Shown piece after piece: positions 18,141 through 27,032 of a DNA stretch of 64,000 nucleotides. The DNA comes from Cedecea neteri (lineage in GTDB: Bacteria; Pseudomonadota; Gammaproteobacteria; Enterobacterales; Enterobacteriaceae), in contig NZ_CP009451.1 of NCBI RefSeq assembly GCF_000757825.1, positions 744,001 through 808,000 on the forward strand, written 5' to 3'. The first letter of the stretch is position 1, and each line of letters begins with the position of its first letter. The notes beneath the pieces were generated by a model. The model was not told the DNA's origin. It ran no database searches and saw nothing but the letters and a program-made list of their open reading frames with translations. Made by a program: the position numbers and the translations under genes.

Positions 18141-19781
18141 ATGCTGAAAATGATAATGGTCACCGCCCGCGATCGCGTGAGGCTGCAGGAAATCACCGGC
18201 GTTCTTATCCGCTATGGCTTGCAGGACATCGTAAAACTGCTGGGGTTATCCTCGCTGCATAACAAAATCCGCGGCAGCAATGCCCATGATGCATTGCCAA
18301 TGCCGCAACGCCTTTGCGCCGCGCTCGAAGAATTGGGTCCGACGTTCGTGAAGCTCGGGCAAATTCTTTCTACACGCAGCGATCTGCTGGATCCGGCATG
18401 GACTGAAGCGTTGAGCCAGCTGAATTCCAGCGCCAATCCACTTCCGTGGTCACAGCTTGAACCTCAGGTCATCGCGACGCTTGGCGCTGCGCCTGCCGAC
18501 GTTTTTGCCTCATTCGATGAAACTCCGCTCGCCAGCGGTTCAGTGGCGCAAATCCACAGAGCGCGTCTGCGAACGGGCGATGAGGTGATTGTTAAAATTC
18601 AACGCCCCGGCATTGAAACCACCCTCAAAGCAGACCTGCGGCTGCTGCGTTATCTTGCCGAAAGCCTCGAGCAGCAGAGCCCGGCATTGGCCCGCTTTCA
18701 GCCTGTGATGCTGGTGCGTTATCTGGAGAATGCGCTGTATCAGGAGCTGGATTTTTGCCATGAAGCGGCCAACGGTGAAAAATTCTATCAATTCTTCGCC
18801 GGTTCCGACGATATCGTGATTCCGAAGATCTACCCGGAGTGGTGCAGCCCCACGTTAATGGTGCAGGCATTTTTGCCGGGCATTGCTCCGGTCGACGGCG
18901 CCCAGCTTGCCGCTGCAGGGTTTGACGGCCAGCTTCTGGCACAGACTGGCGCCAAGGCATTTATCGATATGCTCTTTAAGTTACGGATTTACCATGCAGA
19001 CCCCCATCCGGGTAACGTGATGGCGCTGGAGGGTAACCGGGTTGGTTTTATTGACTTCGGGATGGTCGGCAACCTGAGCGAGGAGCGCCGCGATGAGCTG
19101 CTGTCGCTGATTTACGCCATTAGCGAGCGAGACACCGGCGGTATTGTCGACGCGCTTATCGTCTGGAGCGACCAGGACTCATTAAATCTCACCGATCTGG
19201 AGCTTGCCGCCGGTTATTTCCTGCAAAAACAGGGCAATCTCAGGCTACAGCTGGGGAAAGCGCTGACGGATATGCTTTCCACCGCCCGCGAATTCCGCCT
19301 GACCTTACCGCCCGATCTGGTTTTGCTCTTTAAGGCGCTGATTACCGCCGACGGCGTGCTGCTGAGAATGGATCCGCAGTTCGATATCATCAGCATTCTT
19401 CGTCCGGTGATTAAAAAGGAGATATTGAAACGCTATGCCCGCGCAGGAAGCCGCAGGCATCTGCTCAGGCTCGGCAACCGCCTGCTCGACGGTGGAGATG
19501 CACTCCCGCAAACTTTGCGTCTGGTCATGCAGAGGCTGCGCCACGGCAAATTACACGCGGATATCAACGTAGAGAATATCAATCAGCTGGGAAAGTCGCT
19601 TGGACGTGCGGCATCCACGCTGGCTCTCGCCCTTGTTTTAGCCGCCCTGATGATAGTGGTGACGCCGTGGCTGTTTGGCCTGAAGGTAACGCTATTGGGC
19701 ATTCCACTGTTCCCTGCTCTCGCTTTATTGTGCGCCGTCGCAGGAAGCGTGTGGTTGATATTCAGATTGTTGAGGCGGTGA
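18141..19781 (+). CDS. AarF/ABC1/UbiB-family kinase-like protein (UbiB paralogue)
   Basis: 546-residue atypical kinase of the family that includes UbiB and mitochondrial COQ8. Family motifs are all visible: KxGQ at 71-74, the alanine-rich nucleotide loop ASGSVAQ at 131-137, ion-pair lysine K152, catalytic DPHPGN at 287-292 and metal-binding DFG at 305-307. Two C-terminal membrane segments (about 493-518 and 521-542) anchor it, as in UbiB. The usual ubiB lies in the ubiE-ubiJ-ubiB operon, which is not here, so this is an additional copy. Such proteins bind or phosphorylate small molecules or lipids; the substrate here is unknown. No such gene exists at this site in E. coli K-12. GGGAG lies some distance before the ATG; an in-frame ATG at 18150 is an alternative start. 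Confidence 0.85.
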   Translation: MLKMIMVTARDRVRLQEITGVLIRYGLQDIVKLLGLSSLHNKIRGSNAHDALPMPQRLCAALEELGPTFVKLGQILSTRSDLLDPAWTEALSQLNSSANPLPWSQLEPQVIATLGAAPADVFASFDETPLASGSVAQIHRARLRTGDEVIVKIQRPGIETTLKADLRLLRYLAESLEQQSPALARFQPVMLVRYLENALYQELDFCHEAANGEKFYQFFAGSDDIVIPKIYPEWCSPTLMVQAFLPGIAPVDGAQLAAAGFDGQLLAQTGAKAFIDMLFKLRIYHADPHPGNVMALEGNRVGFIDFGMVGNLSEERRDELLSLIYAISERDTGGIVDALIVWSDQDSLNLTDLELAAGYFLQKQGNLRLQLGKALTDMLSTAREFRLTLPPDLVLLFKALITADGVLLRMDPQFDIISILRPVIKKEILKRYARAGSRRHLLRLGNRLLDGGDALPQTLRLVMQRLRHGKLHADINVENINQLGKSLGRAASTLALALVLAALMIVVTPWLFGLKVTLLGIPLFPALALLCAVAGSVWLIFRLLRR

Positions 19782-19818
19782 GCTTAGCCCCAGCAGAATA
19801 GCACCGAATAACAGTTAT

Positions 19819-19848
19819 AGCTCCGCAAGACGGAGCTTCATTATTTTT
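19819..19848. terminator. Terminator after the UbiB-like gene
   Basis: AGCTCCG / CGGAGCT stem with a five-base loop and TCATTATTTTT. The convergent lipoprotein gene ends just beyond. Confidence 0.75.
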
Positions 19849-19859
19849 CCAATGGTTAT

Positions 19860-20372
19860 TTAATACAGGCTTGTAATCCAGGCATTAATTGGGACAGGTA
19901 AAAGATCCTGAGGGTGATCGCCACCAAATGTGGCCCACTTGCTTTTCCCACTAATAATGGTCGAGGCAACTCTGGCATTGGTCTCAGCATTATAAACAGA
20001 AATTTTGATTTCGATTCTGTCTGGAATACCGGACCACTGGGTAGCCCTGTCTTCCCAATGAAGGATCTGTGGAACCACATAGTAACCACGGCTAAGCGTA
20101 TGCTTGTCTTTTAAACACATCAGATCTTCACAATCAGAATATACGCTAACGCTATCGGAGTGGCGCAAAATTGCTGCTTTAACGACTGTGGCGGTGGTTT
20201 CGCCAGACCCTGCGTAGCTGTGGGTTTCATAGACCCCATCAGTAGGTTTTGCTACCGCGACGGGTAAATCCTTGACTAACAGCTCAGTGCTCTTTTGAAC
20301 ATTATTGGTACTGTATTTAGCGGAGCAACCAGCAAGTAATACAACAGCAAAAACAAACAACAACCGTTTCAT
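19860..20372 (-). CDS. Lipoprotein, DUF4823-like
   Basis: 170 residues with a short signal peptide and lipobox LLAGC, so a lipid-anchored envelope protein. The mature part has an internal Cys pair (CEDLMC) and segments resembling the DUF4823 family of small periplasmic lipoproteins; I assign this family from memory. AAGGA precedes the ATG. Function unknown. It lies between the UbiB-like gene (convergent) and the CPBP protease gene (same strand, 135 bases upstream). Confidence 0.7.
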   Translation of the reverse strand: MKRLLFVFAVVLLAGCSAKYSTNNVQKSTELLVKDLPVAVAKPTDGVYETHSYAGSGETTATVVKAAILRHSDSVSVYSDCEDLMCLKDKHTLSRGYYVVPQILHWEDRATQWSGIPDRIEIKISVYNAETNARVASTIISGKSKWATFGGDHPQDLLPVPINAWITSLY

Positions 20373-20507
20373 TATAATTCCTTATCGTTTAAAAGCTGGC
20401 GATAGTAGCAACGTTGTTGATGTTTAACTTAAATGTATATCAATAAAATAAGTGTTATAGCGGCAATGATTAAGCAAGAGGACTTGCCAGCCCATTGCCG
20501 CGACGAA

Positions 20508-21332
20508 TTAATGCACAGTATGCCGCAGCACCGGATAGGTAAACAGCAATAAATGAGTGATATTTAGCCCGACGTGAAACGCGACGGCAACCCACAGTCG
20601 CCCACTCCACATCCATGCCAGACCATAAATAAGCCCGGCTAGCGTAGCGAAAATAATCAGCAGTGGCCCCCCGGCAAAATGGAGTCCACCGAATATTGCA
20701 GCTGAAATAATCAGTGCGGCAACCGGAGGCATAAAACCGGATAAACGCTGCTGGAGATAACCCCGGAATAATACCTCTTCCGCCAGGGAAACAAAGAAGA
20801 TATTGGCGAACAGGAACGGCAATAGCCACTGCGGGAAATGCGGTTCAATCTTCAATCCACCCAGCGCCACCGCCAGCAACAGCAAGCCGGGGATCAATGC
20901 AACCAGCAGGAACCACCCGGGCCTCGCAGGCTGATATTTCGGCTCGCTAACAAACAGCGATTTCATCACCACCAGCAGAATAAAGGGCACCAGTGCCTTA
21001 TCGAAGTTGTAATACATGGAGAACGGTGCGCTTTGCGGCCCGGCAATAACCGAGTCCAGCACCTTTGGATTATGGAAACCGGGAACAGCATGGATTGTCA
21101 TCCCCACGGCAGCGGCTACCAGCAAAAACTCAAGCACATATCTGACCGACTTTCTGTTATCAGCTTTCAGATAAGCCAGCGCAAGAAGCGCAATTGCCGT
21201 GAGTGAAACAAGCGCCCGCCAGTCGAGTACGCCCTCAAAGGCGCCCCACACCACCGTCGCCAATAATAAGCCGAGAGAAATCTTTTTATTAAATTGTAAA
21301 ACCAATAGGGCCGCAGCCAGTAATATCCACAT
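20508..21332 (-). CDS. CPBP-family intramembrane metalloprotease
   Basis: 274 residues with about eight hydrophobic segments. The CPBP (CAAX protease and bacteriocin-processing) motifs are present: EEVLFRGYL (motif 1, Glu-Glu...Arg, about residue 184), a histidine in FGGLHFAGG (motif 2) and the His/Asn-bearing AFHVGLNITH near the C-terminus (motif 3). Such proteins cleave substrates within the inner membrane. In Gram-positives some give bacteriocin immunity; roles in enterobacteria are mostly unknown. AAGGA precedes the start. Absent from this position in E. coli K-12. Confidence 0.85.
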   Translation of the reverse strand: MWILLAAALLVLQFNKKISLGLLLATVVWGAFEGVLDWRALVSLTAIALLALAYLKADNRKSVRYVLEFLLVAAAVGMTIHAVPGFHNPKVLDSVIAGPQSAPFSMYYNFDKALVPFILLVVMKSLFVSEPKYQPARPGWFLLVALIPGLLLLAVALGGLKIEPHFPQWLLPFLFANIFFVSLAEEVLFRGYLQQRLSGFMPPVAALIISAAIFGGLHFAGGPLLIIFATLAGLIYGLAWMWSGRLWVAVAFHVGLNITHLLLFTYPVLRHTVH

Positions 21333-21442
21333 AGTTTGTCCTTAAATTTATAAACATCCTGCGGCGGGCTTTGTAGCAAAATTAGCTGCGGATATATAGT
21401 TTTTTAAGAAAATTATCACATGAAGAAATTACAAATGGACAA

Positions 21443-21476
21443 CCCACGCCCCTGATGGCCGGGCGTGGGCTTATTT
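21443..21476 (-). terminator. Hairpin downstream of menI
   Basis: CCCACGCCC / GGGCGTGGG perfect nine-base-pair stem, ten bases after the menI stop codon. The T-run on the minus strand is weak (TTGTCCATTT). Confidence 0.5.
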
Positions 21477-21487
21477 CAGCTATTGAT

Positions 21488-21898
21488 TTACACCACCGCC
21501 GTCGTCAGGCGAGAAGTGCAACACAGCTGGTCTTGCTGATCGTAAATATCAATTTGCCACACCTGATGACGACGGCCGGCGTGTACCGCCCGGCAAACGC
21601 CGCGCACAATGCCGTCGCGTGCTGAACGGATGTGGTTGGCATTTACCTCAAGGCCAACCACCTTCTGTTCGCCTTCGGTGCACAGGTATCCTGCCACCGA
21701 ACCCAGCGTTTCCGCCAGCACCACCGACGCACCGCCGTGCAGCAGGCCAAACGGCTGCCGGGTGCGCTCGTCCACCGGCATGGTGGCCTCTATTTCGTTG
21801 TCATCAAAACGCGTAAATTCGATACCTACATGGCCGACCATATTGTTCGCGCCCATTTTATTGAGCGCGACAAGCGTGGCTTCACGTCGCCAAATCAT
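21488..21898 (-). CDS. menI: 1,4-Dihydroxy-2-naphthoyl-CoA hydrolase MenI
   Basis: Hot-dog-fold thioesterase that releases 1,4-dihydroxy-2-naphthoate from its CoA ester in menaquinone synthesis. 136 residues, same as E. coli YdiI. Active-site segment LLHGGASVVLAETLGS carries the catalytic Glu. The start codon overlaps the ydiJ stop by four bases (ATGA), so the two are translationally coupled. Confidence 0.95.
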   Translation of the reverse strand: MIWRREATLVALNKMGANNMVGHVGIEFTRFDDNEIEATMPVDERTRQPFGLLHGGASVVLAETLGSVAGYLCTEGEQKVVGLEVNANHIRSARDGIVRGVCRAVHAGRRHQVWQIDIYDQQDQLCCTSRLTTAVV

Positions 21899-24800
21899 CC
21901 GATAATCTCCAGAAGAGCCTGTAATGGATGCCGTACGCCGTTGCCCTCAACGCGCTTGACCTGGCTGCGGCAGGAGTAGCCGGTTGCCAGACAGCGGTTG
22001 CGCGGCAGGCGCTGCATCGCCTGGTGCCAGGATAGTTCATAGATGCCCAATGAATTGGCGAGATTCTTCACCTCGTGACCGTAAGTGCCAGCCATGCCGC
22101 AACAGCCAACGCTGACGTTTTCGAGCTTCGCGCCAAAACGAGCAAAAATACCGGCCCACTGGTTCGGGGCCGTCGGTAAAGCAGTCACTTCGGTACAGTG
22201 GCCGAACAGGTACCAGGCTTCGCCCGGTGCGTCCTGTACCTCCCGTTCTTTCAGCACGGCCTGGAGCCACTCGTGCACCAGCTGAACCTGAAAATCACCG
22301 CGTTCTTCACCTAATGTCTGTTTATATTCATCGCGGTAGCACAGCACCAGCGCCGGGTCGACGCCGACCATCGGCATGCCGAGCTTCGCAATGCGATTAA
22401 GAAACTCAGAGGTTTTGCTCGCCGTGCGTGCAAAACGCTGCAGGAAGCCTTTAATGTGCTGCGCTTTGCCGTTCGGCGAGAAAGGCAGCACCACGGGCTC
22501 ATAGCCCAGCTTATCCGCAAGCTTGATAAAGTCAGCCACAACCTGAGCATCGTAATAGCTGGTGAACGGGTCCTGCACTACCAGCACCGTTTTCGCCCGC
22601 TGCTCGTCGGAATAGCGCTCCAGCTGTTCCAGCGTCGTGTTGGCGGAGCGGTGGCCGACCATTTGCTGCTGCAACGTCGGCGTGGACAGCATCGGCAGGT
22701 CAACCATGCCGATATGCCGGCGGGACAGGTTCTGCACCCACGGCTGGCTCATAAAGAAGTTAAAGGTTTTCGGCGCCCGCGCCATCAGCGGCGCATAGCT
22801 TTCAACCGAGGCCACCACGTGGTCCCGCAGCGGGCGCAGATAACGCGTGTGGTAAAGCTGCAGGAAGCGAGAGCGGAATTCCGGCACGTCGATTTTGATC
22901 GGGCACTGGGTGGAGCAGGCTTTACAGGCCAGGCAGCCGGACATCGCCTCTTTCACTTCATGCGAAAAATCGTACTCGCCCTTGCTGGCATGCCACGAGT
23001 TGCGGGTACGCTCAATCAGCCCACGCAGGCTGGCGCGTGCCTCCGGCAGCTGTTTCTCAAGCTGCAGCGGGTCTACGCCGCGCTCGGCCAGCAGGCGCAG
23101 CCATTCGCGGGTCAGCGTGGCTCGCCCCTTCGGCGAGTGAATGCGATTGCTTGAGATCTTCATCGACGGGCACATCGGGCTTTTCACGTCGAAGTTAAAG
23201 CACAGGCCGTTGCCGTTACACTCCATCGCGCCGCGCCATGAGGTACGAACCGCGATGGGGATTTGCCGGTCGAACGTCCCGCGTTTTACGGCATCAACCT
23301 GCATCATCGGGTCATCTACGCCGAGCGGCGGGCAGATTTTGCCGGGGTTGAGGCGGTTTTCCGGATCGAAAGCGGCCTTAATGCGGCGCAGCTCTTCATA
23401 CAGCGTTTCACCGAAGAAAGCAGGGCTGTATTCGGCACGGAACCCTTTGCCGTGTTCACCCCAAAGCAGACCGCCGTATTTTGCCGTCAGCGCCACCACG
23501 TCGTCGGAGATGCTTTTCATCAACATTTCCTGCTGCGGGTCACACATATCCAGCGCCGGGCGAACGTGAAGCACGCCCGCATCAACGTGGCCAAACATCC
23601 CATAGCTGAGGTTATGGCTATCCAGCAGCGCACGGAATTCAACAATGTAGTCCGCGAGGTGCTGCGGCGGTACGCAGGTATCTTCGGCAAACGGAATCGG
23701 TTTTGCCTGCCCCTTTGCGTTCCCCAAAAGACCAACGGCTTTTTTACGCATGCCGTAAATTTTTTCGATACCAGCAAGTTCATCGCAAACCTGCCAGCCA
23801 ATCACCCCGCCTTCGCCTGCGGCTATCAGGGCATCAAGGCGAGCGCATAATTCGGTCACCTGGCCGTCGATAAGCGGCTGGTCATCGCCGGCAAACTCGA
23901 CGATGTTCAGGCCTAGCATCTCTTTATCCGGCACGTCGGTAATCAACTCGCTGACCGAGTGCCAGACGATATCTTCCCGCGCCAGGTTCAGCACTTTGGA
24001 ATCGACGGTTTCTACCGACAGCGCCCGGGCATCGACCATGAAAGGCGCATTACGCAGCGCTGAGTCAAAAGAGTCGTACTTGACGTTCACCAGGCGGCGC
24101 ACTTTCGGCAGGCGGGTAATATCCAGCTTCGCCTCGGTGATAAACGCCAGCGTCCCCTCGGAGCCGGTCAGGATACGCGTTAAATCGAACTTACTCAGAT
24201 CGTCATTAAACACGTGCCGCAGGTCGTAGCCGGTGAGGAAGCGGTTCAGCCTGGGAAATTTATCGATTATCAGCTGGCGCCGTTCGCGGCATCGCTCAAG
24301 CACGGTGCGGTAGATTTTTCCGCTCGTTGTCTCTTCGCGGGCCAGCTCTTCGGCAAGCGGCGTGGCCATCTGGTGCGTGTCAAGAATTTCGCCGTCCATC
24401 AACACGGCACGCACGCCCAGCACGTGGTCTGAGGTTTTGCCGTACACCAGCGACCCTTGCCCGGAGGCGTCGGTATTGATCATCCCGCCCAGCGTGGCGC
24501 GGTTACTGGTGGAAAGCTCAGGGGCAAAGAAATAACCATGCGGCTTCAGGAACTGGTTGAGCCGATCTTTGATGACGCCAACTTCTACCCGCACCCAACC
24601 CTGTTCAGGATTGATTTCGATGATGCGATTCATGTAGCGGGACATGTCCACGACTATACCGCCGTTCAGCGACTGGCCGTTGGTGCCGGTACCGCCGCCG
24701 CGAGGGGTAAAGACCAGCGATTTAAAGCGCTCTTCGGACGCCACTCGGGTGATAAGCGTCACGTCGGCGGTTGACCGGGGGAAAACCACCGCATCCGGCA

Positions 24801-24951
24801 GCAGCTGATAAATACTATTGTCGGTCGCCATGGTCAGGCGGTCTGCGTAGCTGGTGGCGGTGTCGCCGGTAAAGCCCTGTTGCTCCAGTGATGCTAAATA
24901 GCTGAGCACCAGCTGAACGACGCCAGGTGCCTGAGAAATTTGTGGGATCAT
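21895..24951 (-). CDS. ydiJ: FAD-binding and Fe-S oxidoreductase YdiJ (probable D-2-hydroxyglutarate dehydrogenase)
   Basis: 1018-residue fusion. N-terminal FAD-binding (PCMH) domain with TPRGGGTGTNGQSLNGG, then FAD-linked oxidase C-terminal domain. Next come cysteine clusters for iron-sulfur centres (CNGNGLCF...MCPS and CLACKACSTQCP), and last a glycolate-oxidase-like cysteine-rich domain (VGCCGMAGTYGHE, CLATGYSCRSQ). E. coli YdiJ has been linked to D-2-hydroxyglutarate oxidation; I assign that by family resemblance. Located upstream of menI as in E. coli and divergent from ydiK. Confidence 0.92.
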   Translation of the reverse strand: MIPQISQAPGVVQLVLSYLASLEQQGFTGDTATSYADRLTMATDNSIYQLLPDAVVFPRSTADVTLITRVASEERFKSLVFTPRGGGTGTNGQSLNGGIVVDMSRYMNRIIEINPEQGWVRVEVGVIKDRLNQFLKPHGYFFAPELSTSNRATLGGMINTDASGQGSLVYGKTSDHVLGVRAVLMDGEILDTHQMATPLAEELAREETTSGKIYRTVLERCRERRQLIIDKFPRLNRFLTGYDLRHVFNDDLSKFDLTRILTGSEGTLAFITEAKLDITRLPKVRRLVNVKYDSFDSALRNAPFMVDARALSVETVDSKVLNLAREDIVWHSVSELITDVPDKEMLGLNIVEFAGDDQPLIDGQVTELCARLDALIAAGEGGVIGWQVCDELAGIEKIYGMRKKAVGLLGNAKGQAKPIPFAEDTCVPPQHLADYIVEFRALLDSHNLSYGMFGHVDAGVLHVRPALDMCDPQQEMLMKSISDDVVALTAKYGGLLWGEHGKGFRAEYSPAFFGETLYEELRRIKAAFDPENRLNPGKICPPLGVDDPMMQVDAVKRGTFDRQIPIAVRTSWRGAMECNGNGLCFNFDVKSPMCPSMKISSNRIHSPKGRATLTREWLRLLAERGVDPLQLEKQLPEARASLRGLIERTRNSWHASKGEYDFSHEVKEAMSGCLACKACSTQCPIKIDVPEFRSRFLQLYHTRYLRPLRDHVVASVESYAPLMARAPKTFNFFMSQPWVQNLSRRHIGMVDLPMLSTPTLQQQMVGHRSANTTLEQLERYSDEQRAKTVLVVQDPFTSYYDAQVVADFIKLADKLGYEPVVLPFSPNGKAQHIKGFLQRFARTASKTSEFLNRIAKLGMPMVGVDPALVLCYRDEYKQTLGEERGDFQVQLVHEWLQAVLKEREVQDAPGEAWYLFGHCTEVTALPTAPNQWAGIFARFGAKLENVSVGCCGMAGTYGHEVKNLANSLGIYELSWHQAMQRLPRNRCLATGYSCRSQVKRVEGNGVRHPLQALLEIIG

Positions 24952-24979
24952 TGACGGGTAGACCCTGTGTTGCGTGTAA

Positions 24980-24995
24980 GAGTTATCGTTTGCGT
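24980..24995. promoter_or_regulatory. PurR box between ydiJ and ydiK
   Basis: On the minus strand, ACGCAAACGATAACTC matches the purine repressor consensus (ACGCAAACG core). It lies in the divergent region; E. coli ydiK is a reported PurR target. Confidence 0.65.
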
Positions 24996-25153
24996 GTCTG
25001 TCTTGTTTTTATCATATTCCGCCACGATTTGCGGCTGTTATTTCAGATAACGCGAAGCGAATTGCGCCTGTCAAAAATCAGGGAAATACATCATCATTAA
25101 ATTATCGCCATGCGAATTTAGCGCGGGTGCATTTTATTGAGGTGATTCTTCCT

Positions 25154-26272
25154 ATGGTTAAAGTCAGTCAGCCAAAGGATCTGCTGCAGATCCTGCTGTC
25201 CGTGCTGTTTATTTCGGTGATGATTATCGCCTGTCTGTGGATCGTACGTCCCTTTGTTTTAGGCTTTGCCTGGGCCGGGACTATCGTGATCGCCACCTGG
25301 CCGCTGCTCATCAAACTGCAAAACCTGCTGTGGGGAAAACGTTCGCTCGCTGTGCTGGTCATGACGCTGCTCCTGCTGATGCTGTTCGTTATTCCGATTG
25401 CCATGCTGGTGAACAGCCTGGTGGACAACAGCGGCCCGGTCATTAACTGGGCGACGAAAGGACATATGGAGCTGCCGACCTTTGAGTGGCTGCACAGCAT
25501 TCCCCTCATCGGCGACAAACTTTACAGCGGCTGGAATACGCTGGTAAACAGCGGCGGCAGCGCGATTATGGAAAAGGTTCGGCCGTATATCGGCTCGACC
25601 ACCAGCTGGTTCCTCGGCCAGGCCGTGCACATCGGTACCCTGCTGATGCACCTCGGCCTGATGCTGCTGTTCAGCGTGCTGCTCTACGCGAAGGGTGAAA
25701 CGCTGGGGAACGGTATTCGCCACTTCGCCTTCCGCTTAGCGGACAAACGAGGTGATGCCGCCGTGCTGCTGGCAGGCCAGGCTATCCGCGCCGTCGCGCT
25801 CGGCGTCGTCGTCACCGCGCTGGTTCAGGGCGTGCTGGGCGGCATTGGCCTGGCCGTCTCCGGTATTCCTTACGCAGCCCTGCTCACGGTGCTGATGGTG
25901 CTTAGCTGCCTTATTCAGCTTGGCCCGCTGGTGATTCTGGTGCCCGCCATTATCTGGCTGTACTGGAGCGGCGATACCACCTGGGGTACGGTGCTGCTGG
26001 TCTGGAGCTGCGTCGTGGGGACGATGGATAACGTGATTCGCCCGATGCTGATTCGCATGGGCGCAGATTTGCCGATGATCCTGATTCTTTCCGGCGTTAT
26101 CGGCGGGCTGATTGCGTTCGGGATGATTGGCCTGTTCATCGGTCCGGTGCTGCTGGCCGTCTCTTACCGTCTGATTTCGGTCTGGATGCATGAGGCTCCC
26201 GCCCCGCAGGACGATCCGCACGAGGTGGTGGAGCTGTTAGAAGAGCAGGAAACGCTGGACGTGAAGAAATAA
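25154..26272 (+). CDS. ydiK: AI-2E/PerM-family transporter YdiK
   Basis: 372-residue inner-membrane protein with about eight membrane segments and the family's conserved central block (QAIRAVALGVVVTALVQ) and GGLIAFGMIGLFIGPVLLAV near the end. E. coli YdiK is an uncharacterised member of the AI-2 exporter superfamily. The start at 25154 (MVKVSQPKDLLQ) follows E. coli; an upstream in-frame start at 25127 lacks support. A PurR box precedes it. Confidence 0.92.
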   Translation: MVKVSQPKDLLQILLSVLFISVMIIACLWIVRPFVLGFAWAGTIVIATWPLLIKLQNLLWGKRSLAVLVMTLLLLMLFVIPIAMLVNSLVDNSGPVINWATKGHMELPTFEWLHSIPLIGDKLYSGWNTLVNSGGSAIMEKVRPYIGSTTSWFLGQAVHIGTLLMHLGLMLLFSVLLYAKGETLGNGIRHFAFRLADKRGDAAVLLAGQAIRAVALGVVVTALVQGVLGGIGLAVSGIPYAALLTVLMVLSCLIQLGPLVILVPAIIWLYWSGDTTWGTVLLVWSCVVGTMDNVIRPMLIRMGADLPMILILSGVIGGLIAFGMIGLFIGPVLLAVSYRLISVWMHEAPAPQDDPHEVVELLEEQETLDVKK

Positions 26273-26355
26273 AGGATGTGGGGGAGTTTGTGGTGTTCCT
26301 TAGCCAAAGCTCCCTTTGCTACTTTCTGGGAATGATATTTACAAGCCCCAGATTT

Positions 26356-26810
26356 TCCGTTCACCTTGCGAGCCGTTTTCCCTGCACGATCAGAAAACGG
26401 TGAACGTGTCCGGGGGCGATGAGGGCCGGAGAGCAATTCCACCCTCACCCCGGCCCTCTCCCAAGGGGAGAGGGGGAAAAAGACGATGGGGAACATTGTT
26501 TATTCCATCTCCCTTCCAGGGAGAGGGCTAGGGTGAGGGTAAAAATAAGAGGCGAGGCACGGTTCCGGCTTAAATCGCCTCGGTTTTCTCTCCGACTGGC
26601 CAGGGTCCGGACGTCGGGAACGGCCGGAGGCTGAGAGCGTCGGGAACGCATCTCAGCCGACCCAGGACTGGGAGATAAAACGGAGGTCTGCCGCTTTAGC
26701 GGTCGATTTATTTGGCCGGGAGTCCGGGGTCTCGGGGGAATGACGGTGATTCTCCCGAGACGTTCACCGGTGCGGTGGCTGCATATAAATCTGTACTTGA
26801 GGTGAACGGA
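26356..26810. repeat. 455-bp structured non-coding element with 11-bp perfect terminal inverted repeats
   Basis: The ends are TCCGTTCACCT (26356-26366) and its exact reverse complement (26800-26810). Each end also folds on itself: CGTTCACC at 26358 pairs with GGTGAACG at 26399, and CGTTCACC at 26761 pairs with GGTGAACG at 26801. The interior holds a further inverted-repeat unit (26441-26540) and hairpins such as GCTGAGA...TCTCAGC near 26630 and TCTCGGG...CCCGAGA near 26735. No credible ORF is present. It lies in the 760-bp gap between ydiK and rprA. Nature unknown: a non-autonomous mobile repeat or a structured RNA. Confidence 0.6.
26441..26540. repeat. 100-bp inverted-repeat unit (MITE/REP-like)
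   Basis: Arms 26441-26462 and 26519-26540 are reverse complements at 20 of 22 positions (ACCCTCACCC...CCCTCTCCC type). Each arm contains a small palindrome (CTCTCCC...GGGGAGAG and TCTCCC...GGGAGA). This sequence type recurs in intergenic regions of many enterobacteria, from general familiarity. Confidence 0.75.
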
Positions 26811-26982
26811 GATTAATCCGGCCAGCATAATATGGCCAGGCGAGAACTAACACCTGACACAGTGACTTAACGCAAATGATTAATAAATCTAATCATTAAC
26901 GGGTTTTTCCCTCGTTATTCCAGCCATTGAACCGCCTTCACTCCGCTATTCTGACGTAAGTTCTTTACCTTTCGTTAACGAT

Positions 26983-26996
26983 TGAGACGAATCTGA
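26983..26996 (+). promoter_or_regulatory. RcsB box of rprA
   Basis: TGAGACGAATCTGA fits the RcsB homodimer consensus TNRGAN4TCYNA exactly, 37 bases upstream of the -35-to-start region. The -10 is TACTAT at 27020-27025, giving a start near 27033. RcsB activation of rprA is established in E. coli. Confidence 0.9.
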
Positions 26997-27032
26997 GAGA
27001 CGCCACTTAGCCAGATGCCTACTATTTAACTC

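Noticed and set aside
26419..26634. Short frames within the structured element
   Set aside because: They consist of translated palindromes (PHPGPLPRGEGE-like), the usual artefact of this repeat type.
26273..27000. CRISPR array
   Set aside because: Repeats are inverted and nested, with no regular spacers and no cas genes.
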